From contig NC_083384.1 in assembly GCF_031755915.1 (NCBI RefSeq), forward strand, positions 31,725,001-31,789,000: a DNA stretch of 64,000 bases. The letters are read 5' to 3'. The position numbers were made by a program, and so were the translations under genes. The notes beneath the pieces were generated by a model, which ran no database searches, was not told where the DNA came from, and saw only the letters and a list, made by a program, of their open reading frames with translations. This stretch comes from Ziziphus jujuba (taxonomy: Eukaryota; Streptophyta; Magnoliopsida; Rosales; Rhamnaceae). Position 1 is the first letter of the stretch, and the number at the start of each line of letters is the position of its first letter. Shown here in pieces: positions 1-10,785 of this stretch.

Positions 1-230
1 CTTGAATTTCATATTTTTGAAAAATTATCATTAACTATATGTATTAGAATCGAGTAATCTATTTGTTAGTTCTTGCAAGTTAATATTAACAATTAAAGGT
101 TAAAAGGAAGTATTTTATGATTGAATAATATTGTAAAAAAATATAATTTTAGCTTTTAATAGATATAGTAACTACAAAAAAGGGTTCATAATACTTTTCT
201 AAAAGTGTAGTCTAAATAAATAAAACCTTG
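1..230. repeat. Partial copy of a dispersed AT-rich repeat (MITE-like)
   Basis: This stretch resembles 31911-32130: both contain TTTTGAAAAATTATCATTAA, later AACAATTAAA, then TTTTATGATT followed by ATATAATA-like sequence, in the same order. The other copy lies inside an element with imperfect inverted ends (31862-32258), so the window probably opens inside a second, diverged copy. There is no coding potential. The boundaries are approximate. Confidence 0.35.
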
Positions 231-250
231 ATAAATAAATGTTTGATAAA

Positions 251-2506
251 TGTAACATTCGTCCCAAAGTACAACGGAAATTTTCCAACTTTGATCAAGG
301 TTGACCGTTGACTGTCAACCGAAAGGGTCAAAAGTTGACTTTTTGACTCAGATGGAATTCTAGATTGACTGAGGTACCGTTATGAAGTACACATTGGTAT
401 GCGTTTGTAAACTAGTAGCACGTTAAAAACGGAGTTACGGTTTGAAAGTTGTGAGCAAAATAAATTGAGATCCAAACTGTCCAATGGCTGCCAGAGTTGA
501 CTTTTTGTTCATGTAAAGTTGAGCTTTGACTCATGCATGGTTGTGAAGTACTCATCGATACAAGTCCGTAAACTAGTGGCATGTCCAATTTAGAGATGTG
601 GTTTGAAAGTTATGGACCTGTATAGTTTTTCAAATACAATATTATTTTAATATTATTTTTAAATATGTGAACGGTGTGCCACGTGTGACTTAATAAAAGG
701 TGCCATGTATCACAACGGTGAGATGCCACATGTCAGCTATGGTTAAATACCATATTATTTTATTATTATTTTATACAACAATATTATTTTAATATTATAT
801 AATTATTTTATTTTATTTCTTTTTATTTCTTTTTCTTTTTTCTTTTTTTTTCTTTTCTCTTCTCCCCACGTGGAAAAAAAAAAAGGGAAAAGGGGAAAAA
901 CATGGGGGGGGGGGGGGGGGGGGGGCACGATTTCTTCTTCTTTTTCTTCCTCCACCCCCCCCGCGACGAGTCCACCTTCCTCCTCCTTCATCTCCGGCCG
1001 ATTGACCACTATGCGGATGGTAGCAAGCCACATGCGCTGGACAGACCGACGACCCATAATGGCACGACCTCAGCCACTCAATCTCCGGCCTGTGGAGTGG
1101 CTAACGTGCCAGGATCGGCACGTAACGCGGGCAGTCGGCTTCCTCCCCGTCGACTGGTTTTCTGGCCACTAGCAACCGTGCAACCAGTCCATTCCCATCA
1201 ATTTAAACCCCTTGAGTCCGTTTCCAAGCTCAAATTGGCTCAAACCTCACTCGTTTGTGGGATATTGTGGAGTTCAAAACCGGCCGTGACTCCCCGATGG
1301 GATTCCGGCCATCTCCGGCGGTGGTGGGGCAAATTGAAGGTATATTCTTGATGTCCTCGTTATAAGCTTCGATTTGGTACCTTATTTGTGAATTGTGATC
1401 GAGTATTTTGAAAGATGCCATTTTTGGATAAAATAATATTATTTTAATGTGGTAATCTGAAAAATATATGTGTGATGTTTAAATAATTGTTATTTATATT
1501 GATGATGTCCAATTGTGTTGAATTACATAAATATGGGTTGAATTAATGTTTTCTTCAGTTTGGAAAGCTGTAGATTTTAAACTGCTGTTAAATTATTGTT
1601 AACTTTACTAGTAAGTTACTGTGAAGTTATGACAACTAATAAAATGTATCTTTATATGCTTAATTATTTGTGGAATTGTATGTGGTTCTACTGACATTTA
1701 GTATGAATTAATTTGAAAGTTTACGGAATTGATTATATTGAATTATTGTGGAAGAGACTAATTTTATGAAATTATGATTTAAATTTTATTATGTTTATTG
1801 ATGCTAAATGGAAATTTGGTTTATTAAGGAATTCTTGATTTTTATTATTATGATTTAATTGTATTCATTACGTATGAGCAAGGTGTTTTTATTTAATTAA
1901 GTGTACTTGGATTTTAATATTATTTTTGGGCATGATTTGGCTTTAAATATTTCGAGGAAAATATTGGTTAAGTTTGGTGGTTTCAAATTATATAATTATG
2001 CCCTTGGAATATTATTTAATTGATTTTATGATTTGGGAAAAAATTATTTGTATAATTGTATTGATGGATTTTGTGATGTGAGAAAAATTATATATATTAT
2101 CGGTGGACTTATGCTGAAAATATTAAGGAAAAATGTGGGAATGTGAATTTGAAAAATTGTATAATTTCCACGGTAAATTTTGGAAAAATTGCGTATTTTA
2201 ATAATAAATATGGTTATTTATTTTAGATGCACTCATACACGTACCAGTGTTCTGTACTGTATATGTGATTATGATAAGCGCGCAAGTTGTAATGTCTCCC
2301 GTGAGTTGCCATCGGACCGAGGGTAGGCAAGTTTAATATCGGCCATAAGCCGCCCCCATCCATGGCCGGGATGACGGTTTAAGCAGCGGCGTTGTCGGGA
2401 CGCCGAAGCGACCGTATGCAAGTTTCTCTCTTTAACCTTCCGTCAGTCGATGCTCGAAACGTTGGATACTTTCGGACACCACTGGTATATAGTATGGTGC
2501 ATCAAG

Positions 2507-2547
<41 letters not shown>

Positions 2548-3830
2548 TCGTACATATATTTATATGTTATAGTATTTGATATTATACTGTATATACTGCA
2601 CCATACGGAGGCGGCGAACAAAGGTGGTCCTTGTAGAGCTAGCCTCATAACCATGTTACCTACAAGTCTAGGGGATCAGACGGCCAATATAGGTAACCAC
2701 CCTGGTTTGTATTGGTAGCAAGGTGCCGGCGACAGCTGGAATCATGGATCACGTAGCATGTCAGAAGGTATCGTACGTATCTCCATTATGAGCGTGCATA
2801 TTTCATTTTATGCTATGGATTTTAAGATATAATTTTATGTATTTATGTTATTTTATCTATTTGTGATTTAATTTCCTTACTAATATTCTTAATCGATGTT
2901 ATTATATCCTTATTACTATTAATGGTATTTGACTGTTTATTTAATCATTATTGTCATTGTTATCGGGATTATTATTATTATTTATAATGATTATTTTTAT
3001 TGTAATTCCAATTTCTATTATTATCATTATTACGATTATAGTTGATATTATTGTTATTATCAATGGTATTTATTAATAAAACTATTATCAAGTATCATCG
3101 TTGTTGCTATTCTCAGTTATTGAGATTTTAGGAAATAATATTGATTATTATTTTTATTAACCTTATTATGAGATCTTTAATTTTAATTTTGTTATTGTTT
3201 GTATTATTATTACTACCATATGGTACCTTCGGATAAGTATCATAGCCTACGGGCAAGAAAGATAGCCATCAGACAAGTATAATAGTCCTCGGACAAGTGG
3301 TAGCCTCTGGGCATGTGAGATAGCCTTCAGGCAAGTTGCATTACTACATGTATGGGAATATAATAGCCCTCAGGCAAGTTACCTCAATACCATCATCGTT
3401 AAAACGTTTGTTATTGTTTTTTTTTTATTGTTAATGTGATGTAGTTTACCTTTCTTTCTATGTTACGCATTAACGTATTTGTAAAACGATATTTAAAGTG
3501 TATTTGACATGTGCAGCATTCAGTGGGTGGTGTGAGCGGACGAGAATCTGTGATGGTATATTTTAATTGGTTATTTACTAAATTAATTCCATTATAAGCC
3601 TTTTTATATAGTTTGTTATCGAAGTGCTACCATTTGTGGAACTTAAATTGTAGTAATGTGTGAGGAATAAGATGGTGTATATAGAAGTGTATTTTCAGTG
3701 CAGGAAAATTATGGTAAGTCCAACCCTTAGAGGAGGTTCTGCCAGATTTTCCATTAGAGAGTCCGGTAGGATTTTCCTGGAATCAGGGTTTGTCTAGAAT
3801 TCCGGTGAGGAATTTTGGATAGTCCTGACA
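251..3830. mobile_element. Probable solo long LTR of a Ty3/gypsy-type retrotransposon
   Basis: The block begins TGTAACATTCGTCCC and ends AGTCCTGACA, which fits TG...CA LTR termini. TAAA lies directly before the start and directly after the end, as a short target-site duplication would. The interior has features I associate with long plant Ty3/gypsy (Tekay-like) LTRs: a GC-rich, CCGG-containing patch at about 950-1340, a second one at 2280-2450, a TA/TG microsatellite at 2508-2548 and degenerate tandem repeats at 3235-3390. There is no gag or pol coding sequence and no second LTR in the window, so a solo LTR is the simplest reading. The family assignment is an inference, and the element could also be an unrelated non-coding repeat. 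Confidence 0.45.
3235..3390. repeat. Degenerate short tandem repeat inside the LTR-like block
   Basis: About seven diverged copies of a motif like TAGCCTTCGGGCAAGT occur in a row, with spacers of 5-25 bases. Variants include TAGCCATCAGACAAGT and TAGTCCTCGGACAAGT. Their role is unknown; arrays of this kind occur in long plant LTRs. Confidence 0.6.
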
Positions 3831-4552
3831 TAAATGAATAATTTTATTAAATAAATAAAATTATTTAGTACCAATTTGGAATAGTATATTAAATAAATAA
3901 ATTTATTAAATGTATAAGATAATAAATTTTTTTAAATTTTTTTAAGATCCATTGAATATATAAATGTATAATTGATTAACTTATAACAAAATAAATAATA
4001 TATATAAACATTTACCATATATAATAAGAAAGTTTTACTTAGTATTTTTATTTTTTATATCAGTAGACTTTGTTGTATGGTGAAATTGTCTATTAATTTT
4101 TTTTTTTTATTTGTTGATTGCGTTGTGATCAATCTCATGATTATAGAAATGATCAAGCCTTATTGGTTTTTTCCTTTATTAACATATATTAGAAAGTTTT
4201 TAAAATTGATTCTAAAAAATAGTATAAAATTTTTTAAATTAATAAATATTTAGATAAATCAATAAATTATTTATTTATCAATAAATGAATATGAATGATT
4301 CTTTTATACTATTATGGATAATTATTTATAGAGGTTTTACTATAATTAGAATAAAATAGGATAAAATTGAAAGGATATGATTGATATTTCCTTTTTAAAA
4401 CATTGTTTAATTGAGCATGTGCATGTTTGTATGGAGGTTTACAAATTATTAGAGAATATCATGTATGTATGCATTCATGGAGAGCACTTATGATACATGT
4501 ATATATACAGGAAAATAATGCGAAATTGAAACAATATATTTTTTGATGTTTG

Positions 4553-4583
<31 letters not shown>

Positions 4584-4681
4584 GACAGAAAAACAAGATT
4601 CCATGGTGACTAATTTGTTTACACAATGGATCAAATTAAAGTTTCCCCAGTTAGTACTCCTTCCGTTTGGAGAGGCAAGAT
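3831..4681. other. AT-rich spacer and 3' flank of WAT1 unit A
   Basis: No gene is visible. From about 4550 onward the sequence is homologous to 18690-18830 (a TA microsatellite followed by a similar AT-rich text). This marks the left edge of the tandem duplication unit. A (TA)n run lies at 4555-4580. Confidence 0.5.
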
Positions 4682-6085
4682 TCAGCATTGAGACATCCTT
4701 GGGGAAATCTCCAGCACTTTGCTATCATCAGATTGATGTTTTCCAATCTGATCGGATTGTCCAACCACAAAATTATTATCTGCCCTTTTGCCCCACAGTA
4801 CAAAATACAGTCCCGCAACGATGAGAAACGCTCCAATTAGGCTGCATTTATCACCCATTATATTAAGAAAAATCTATTATTAGCCCAATTATTAATAAAA
4901 TATGTATTCAGATATATAATTAATTAGCAGACATCTAAATTACTTATAATAATATAAATTATGTAATCATCTTCAGCACACCTCCCGAAATGAAGTCTCT
5001 CTGCAAAAGCAATTGCTGAAAATATTCCCACGAAAATTAGTAGTAGTGGACTAAACATTGCAGCAAAAACAGGTCCCTTGTTACTAATGCACCATGTTTG
5101 CAGGTAATATACTAAAGCTGAGAGCACGACTCCCTGTAATCAAGTAACCGAACCACATGCATCAGATTATGAACCACTGCAAATTTCTTTTATTTGATTA
5201 ATTCGATTGCTTCAAACAAATGTAACTTATTATATATATATATATATGGACAAAAAACAAGAATGTCAGAACACATGGTCCACGAATAGAAAATACTACT
5301 CACGCTGTAAACTATGGTTAAAAGATTGACATCCCATTCCAGCTTCCATGAAGTGGGTTTTCTATCAAAAAACAGGGCAAGTAAACATGACTGCAGTGCG
5401 GCGAAGAAGCAGATCATTGTAGTCAATGATAGTCGAGCCGGGTACACTTTCGTGACTACGGCCTGTTAAATGTTAATTATTATAAGCCAGTAGTTTTCTG
5501 AGAATTAATTAAATAACATTAATGCATGAATTAATGCGTTTTTATGTGCATACATTGAAAAACAAAAAAATTAATTAATTTAATATTAATCACCTGGAGA
5601 ATTAACCATCCACTCCATGCAATGTGGCTAATGAGAATAAGAGCTGAGCCTTTGATCCAGTTTTGTTTACTATGCTTAAAATCACCTACAGATCCAGCAT
5701 GGATGTTTATGAGTGGCTTTTCTACAAAACCTTTCAAAAGGTGTCCTCCTTTCCAGAACGTAAAAACAAGAGACCCACAGATGCAAATTACTGTGCCCAA
5801 CACCTTTGCTTGACTTCTCATGCTTGCAATCTTCACTTTCTCCATCCTTCAAATTACAACAAAATTACCAAATATATTTAATCAAATATTTATTCTTTTT
5901 CTGATGATTAATTATGAGCAGGGCTTAATTTTCTGAATTGATGAGTTGTAGTCATGACGTGAAAGAGTAAGAAATGAACAGAACTTCCAAAATCCAATCG
6001 GACAAATGAAGAGGGAATAAGTCCTGTTCTTTTGAGTTGTTAACAACCCTAATATTCTCATATTCCTATAAATGACAGGAAAAGA

Positions 6086-6130
<45 letters not shown>

Positions 6131-6822
6131 ATGTACGTTTCAAAAGCCACCATTTCATTTTTTTATGACGATTTTGTAAAACGAACTTCATAATAACCAT
6201 CGATATTTTCAAAATTAACAAAGGATTTAATCACTCTATTTCTCTTTCTCGACGATACAAAGACAATTGCATATATTAATTAAGCAATAGAAGATGTTAG
6301 CTTGAAATATACGGTACCGAAGAAGAAGCGCAATGATAAATGTCAAACTTGGGGAAACATTGCTTAAGGCACTTGCAACAGTTGGAGAAGTATATGCTAA
6401 ACCAGCATAGTACACATTCAGATGGATTGTAGTCCCAAGTGATGAAAGCACAAAAATCTTTGTAATTATTGAAAATGAGAGTGAAGGCCGCTGCTTCCTG
6501 CATGCATTTAGCAAATACTCATTCTAAGTTAATAATATTATTAGAATTAAATCCAAAACCCCCAAAAAAAAAAAAAGAAGTGTCTCTGATCAAGATAGAG
6601 AGACAGAATTAATCAGAGCTCTTTTTCAGGGCGAGAGTAGGTCGCTTACCTTTCAAGGACATAAGCAAAGGGTCCTAGCAAAAGCATGGCAATCAGATGC
6701 CTATATACCACAAAAACAAGTTGACTGAGTCCCTTGTCAAGCGAAATTTTGATGAGAATGTTTGATCCACCATATGCTAATTGAACCACTACCATTGCTA
6801 TGTAAAAGGTGTATTCTTTCAT
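4682..6822 (-). CDS. WAT1-related protein (EamA/DMT transporter), intact copy A
   Basis: A membrane transporter of the WALLS ARE THIN1 (WAT1/UMAMIT) branch of the drug/metabolite transporter family. Members carry auxin or amino acids across the plasma membrane or tonoplast; the substrate here is unknown. I read six exons: 6650-6822, 6318-6497, 5594-5846, 5304-5462, 4982-5133 and 4682-4841. All introns are GT-AG, phases are consistent, and the total is 1077 nt (358 codons plus stop), normal for the family. The product starts MKEYTFYIAMVVVQLAYGG and is a chain of hydrophobic helices (about ten). Family motifs are NVYYAGLAYTS and SNVSPSLTF in exon 2, the loop after EKVKI in exon 3, and the LIVAGLYFVLWGK end in exon 6. 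A TATA box lies about 45 bp upstream. No disabling change is seen. It is paralogous to the broken copy at 22012-23999. Confidence 0.9.
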
Positions 6823-6864
6823 GGTTGGTTATATATGCAGAGAATTAATGTACTCTTGCTTCAA

Positions 6865-6873
6865 TTATTTATA
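6865..6873 (-). promoter_or_regulatory. TATA box of WAT1 copy A
   Basis: TATAAATAA on the minus strand lies 43-51 bp upstream of the start codon. The same motif sits at the matching place in copy B (24055-24063), and conservation between the duplicates supports it. Confidence 0.6.
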
Positions 6874-7445
6874 GCAGTTTTACTGGAATTCGGATCAACC
6901 TCAGCCACTTATTTCTAGGAATATTTTTTAATATTTATGCGAAGGAATATTTATTTGGTTCGATATTGGTGGGAAGGCTGATATCAACTCATGATGGTTC
7001 AAATCAAATGGAATTTACAGTCACCCCCAATATATATATGCGCTAAAGCCTAAAGAAGTGTCGAATTTGAATGGAAGTGAACTAATTTTCGTGTCAAGTA
7101 GATTCTTATTATTGCAATTGTAATAATTATAAGTGTGACTTTATGAATGCAATTATGCATATCATTTTTCATATGGTTTATTATAATGCTGCATTGTTTG
7201 AAAAAAAACAAAAAAAAAAAAAAGAAAAAAAAAAGAAAAAAAAGAAAGAAAAAAGAAATACAATGTAGCACAAGTCTTGTTTGGGTTTGGATTGTACTAT
7301 TTCACCTAAAGAGAGCCTGTCTAATCTCCTGGACCAGGCTGCGTTCACCAGCATGGGCAGAGTTACTCGGCCCAATTACTTGAGTACACATACTTGATCC
7401 CGCTTCTAACTTCTTCTATCCCAAATAAAATGGACTTTAATACAC
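6874..7445. other. Upstream region of WAT1 copy A, shared with copy B
   Basis: No gene is visible. The text is alignable with 24064-24540, including the GC-richer patch near 7305-7410 (match at about 24417-24515). A poly-A tract (7201-7258) lies beside it, as it does in copy B. The short open frames here come from the poly-A/T tract. Confidence 0.6.
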
Positions 7446-8135
7446 AGAAACATTGGACAAATGCAAAACAATCTATCAGGATTTAAATAAATCATCCAAA
7501 TCTTTAATGATAATTAAAATTATTTTTATACATTTGATAAAATTAAATTATCTTTAAAATTTTTATTTTTCTTTTTGTAAAAATTAATTTAAAAAGTTTG
7601 ACTTTTTTATTTTTAATTAAATTTTATTTAAACTATGCGATAAATTTTTTTTTTAAAAAAAAAAAACCATAATTTTAATCACATAAGATTTTTTAAATAA
7701 GTCATATATTTTACGAATATATTTAGTTAAATATATTTGAAAAATTATAATATATTTAGTTAAATATATGTGACAAATTATGATATATTTTAATACATTA
7801 ACTTAAATTTATTTGACATATTATCACTTAGTTTTAAAAGGTTTTATCACAATCGTTACATAATTTTTTTTTCACAGAAAAACTATCACAGTTTAAATAA
7901 AATTAGTTAAAAGTTCGTATTAATAAAATTGTGAAGTCTTCAAATTAATTTTTACAAAATCATCAAAAAAACATTTAATTTTTGTGCATAAAGAAAAAAA
8001 AAACATGTAAAGGTAATTTAATTTTACTAAGAATATAATGGTAATTAAAATTGTCAACTAGTGGATGGATGATTTATTGGAAGTATTTATCTCAAATCTC
8101 AAGAGGTGTAAATGATATATTCCCTTAATATATTT
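7446..8135. mobile_element. Foldback/MITE-like insertion with long imperfect inverted repeats
   Basis: The core about 7486-8080 has imperfect inverted arms of roughly 100 bp: AATAAATCATCC at 7488-7497 mirrors GGATGATTTATT near 8066-8078, and ATAATTAAAATT, AAATTAAATTA and AAAAATTAATTT pair further in. The paralogous region near 24536-24545 runs straight from CTTTAATACAC to TTCATGAACTT without this segment, so the whole interval is an insertion in unit A (or a deletion in B). It has no coding capacity. Target duplications are not clear. Confidence 0.5.
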
Positions 8136-9077
8136 TATGAACTAAAATCTTTACAAGTTTACATTATCCAATAAATTAATCTTATCTTTTTATTTCTAAT
8201 GTCGTATGTTCAATTCACCTTTTTTTTTTTTTTCAATATGGATATACCTAATAACTAAGTGTTAATTGCAGAAAATGGCCAAAACAAATATTGAAGTTTA
8301 TTATTTTTACGCTGCTGTAGGACCACTACTTAATGTCCACTTGCCATATGAGGTAAGATGTTTTTGTCTTTTTCTAAAATGTACATGTATTTGCATTCTC
8401 TTTTCCTTGAGAGTTAATACTAATTTCATATGATCGCTGCACATAGACAGCAGAGATAGAGATAGAGAGAGCTTTATGAATGATATTTGTTGTATTAGTG
8501 GAAAATGGACAAGTCATCCAACTTAGCTTTTTCTAATGGTTCAATTATCGCTCTCTGTATAACACAAGGTAAGCTACGACTAGTTAATAAAAAAAAATTG
8601 TTTATCTGGCTAGTTCAAATTTTCACATATCTAAATTTAAGATTAAATTTTTCTACACAAAAGAAAACAAAAAGGAGGGAAGATTCATTAAAGATTTGTG
8701 TGTGTGTGTGGGTGTTTTCTTTTGATATTGAAAGTAATGGGAATTTGAATCCTTTTTTCTTTTCTTTTTTTTTTATCAGATTACAATAATTTACAATCTA
8801 AAAAAGAGAAAAATATATTTCAGATCTATAACATCATCATAATATGAGTATGAGGGATACTTAAGAAAACAATAGTTTTGAGCCTTGAAATGTACTGAGG
8901 TAATTAGATTCCCATTATACTATAAATATAATAATTAATCAATGTATATTTCATAGACATGGGCATTGCAAGGAAGAGACAATGACAACGCAGTAATGTG
9001 ACATTATTAATAACAGTCCAGTAACAAAATTTATTGTTTTATGTTGTGCATTTCTTCATAAATATAGACCGGAGTTT
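8136..9077. other. Distal flank of duplication unit A
   Basis: No gene is recognised. Patches align with unit B, for example the text around 8270-8365 with about 24680-24775. This shows that the tandem duplication included several kilobases upstream of the WAT1 gene. A GA-rich patch (8452-8470) and a short TG run (8697-8712) are present. Confidence 0.5.
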
Positions 9078-9496
9078 ATCTACGTTAGGCTTGTACACGG
9101 GTCAGCCGGATCGGTCGGGTTAGACGAAAAATAATAATCGATCCCATCAAGTCGAGTTGATCGGATTTCCATCCGATTCAACCCATAGTTTATAACAACA
9201 CAACCCAATCCAACCTAATAATTATCGGATTGGGTTGGATTGGATGATTGGATTGGACCTCAACTTGGACCTGCAACAAAATTAGGCTTTCGCTTTTGTA
9301 TCTGGATATTTGGTCCAAACTCCAAACCACTCAAATTTGAAAGCCTGAATAATCCAATTTTGCTTTTTTTCTTTTTCTTTTTTTTTTTCCCTTGGTTTTG
9401 TTTTGTGTTTATCTGAAAAAATTCCTACAAATTAAAAAACAAGTATCAGAGGGGAAAAAAATAAAAAAAGCTTTTTGGTTAGAAAACCATCACAAA

Positions 9497-9966
9497 CAGA
9501 AATCTGTGCAGCACCATCACAAACAGCACAGGCCGAAATTCCTTGATTCCAGAATTCACCTTCTCCTTCATTGAAGCCGGGGAAGGAAAGTTGCTTGGCA
9601 ACCGCACTAGTAGCAATGACGACGGAATCGACAAGGAAGGTTTTAGAATCGATGAAGACCTTGAAAGGAGAGCCCGAGAAATCGATGTGCAAAACGGTTT
9701 CAATGAAAATCTAAGTGCCGAATCGGAAAGATTGGTTATGGAACGGGTCTGTGATTTCGATGCCGAGGATTCCTTCGAGAAAACCAGGGAAGTTCTTGAC
9801 ATTGAAAGTGGTGTTGAGCTGGCCGCCAGGAGCGATGTCGTTGGCCATCCATCCTTCAAAGAGGATTGGTTTAAGCTCGGCAAACTGCATAAATAGTGGC
9901 GGTGTGGGCTGCTGGACAACTTTTGATGATGCAGACCTTGGTCTTTAGGGTTTGGAGGTCGGCCAT
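9497..9966 (-). pseudogene. Captured fragment of NADPH-dependent thioredoxin reductase (NTR)
   Basis: Read on the minus strand from an ATG at 9964-9966, the translation follows the N-terminal FAD domain of plant cytosolic/mitochondrial [65 protein letters not shown] and ending in GISACAVCDGAA, which contains the redox CxxC. It is dead. The GxGP dinucleotide-binding motif is altered to KSCP, a frameshift follows TIYA, a stop codon interrupts after RFGT, and the gene stops where NTR exon 1 would end. A hydrophobic Leu-rich leader could be read upstream (about 9967-10020). It is bounded by non-homologous DNA inside the hAT-like element, which fits gene-fragment capture. Confidence 0.75.
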
Positions 9967-10235
9967 GGAGTTAGCAATGAGACAGAGTGAGAGAATCAAA
10001 ACGGAAAGCAAAAGAAGGAGCATCAATTCGTAAGTAAGCCCACCATTTCAAAGCCCAATGTTAAACTTTTGCTTCTTTTTTGCTTTTTCATTTGGGGAAT
10101 TTGGCCTAATACCCTCTTAAGAAAGGCCATGACGATATATAACCTTGCATTGGTGAACTTTTTTATTTTGCCCCTTAATATCAATTACACCCTTAAAAAA
10201 AATTTAAAAGACCTGGATGTCCTTTATTTTAGATC

Positions 10236-10780
10236 TAATACAAGGAAACCTTTTGTGGCTCCCCCGATTCGGCTTCTGGATTCTCATCCAAAACCAATGC
10301 TGAGATTAGAAAGAAAACCAAATCCAAAGACAACAAGTTTGAGTTCGATGAAAGCAATGCTCAAATTTTTAGGTTAATGCTCGACGATGCCCATCTTCAA
10401 TCTCGCCTTTATTTCTATGAGTATCGAAATACTTTTACCTTCTCTCTTGTGGTTATTTCTTCTTTGCTACTTCAGAAACATTTGAATGGTGGATCGGAAG
10501 AATCTGGGTCTTTAGCAAATGGCGGTTTTGTTTCGATTCTACTAGGATTTGTTGGTGTTTTTAAGTTTTTGACGTTGCTCACCAAGGTTTCTTTTCAAAA
10601 ATCTGCATCGAGGAGGTTGGAGAAGCAATTGAATGTTCTCTTTGGGGCTTTGGGAGCCATAGCTAGGAATATGGTTTGCTTCCTAATTGGTCCTTTGGTT
10701 CTAGATTTCAATTTTGGTCCACTTAATGGTTTTGGTAGATCTTCAATTGCTGTTTTAATGGCGAGCAATGTCCTTTGGTT
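10236..10780 (+). pseudogene. Captured fragment of a TMEM161-like multi-span membrane protein
   Basis: After correcting one frameshift near 10300-10330, the plus strand reads KFEFDESNAQIFRL, LDDAHLQSRLYF, YRNTFTFSLVVISSLLLQKHL, then a hydrophobic GGFVSILLGFVGVFKFL, a basic VSFQKSASRRLEKQL and a LDFNFGPLNGFGR stretch. This pattern matches my memory of a conserved plant membrane protein related to TMEM161; the family name is from memory and uncertain. The open part is 10377-10784. The C-terminal half is missing, and the frame ends where the repeat array begins. It is most likely a second host-gene fragment carried by the hAT-like element. Confidence 0.5.
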
Positions 10781-10785
10781 CTAGA

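Noticed and set aside
870..1351. Overlapping open frames of 100-149 codons in the GC-rich patch
   Set aside because: They are low-complexity (poly-Gly/Pro/Ser) readings of a G-run and CT-rich text inside an LTR-like block, with no known domain.
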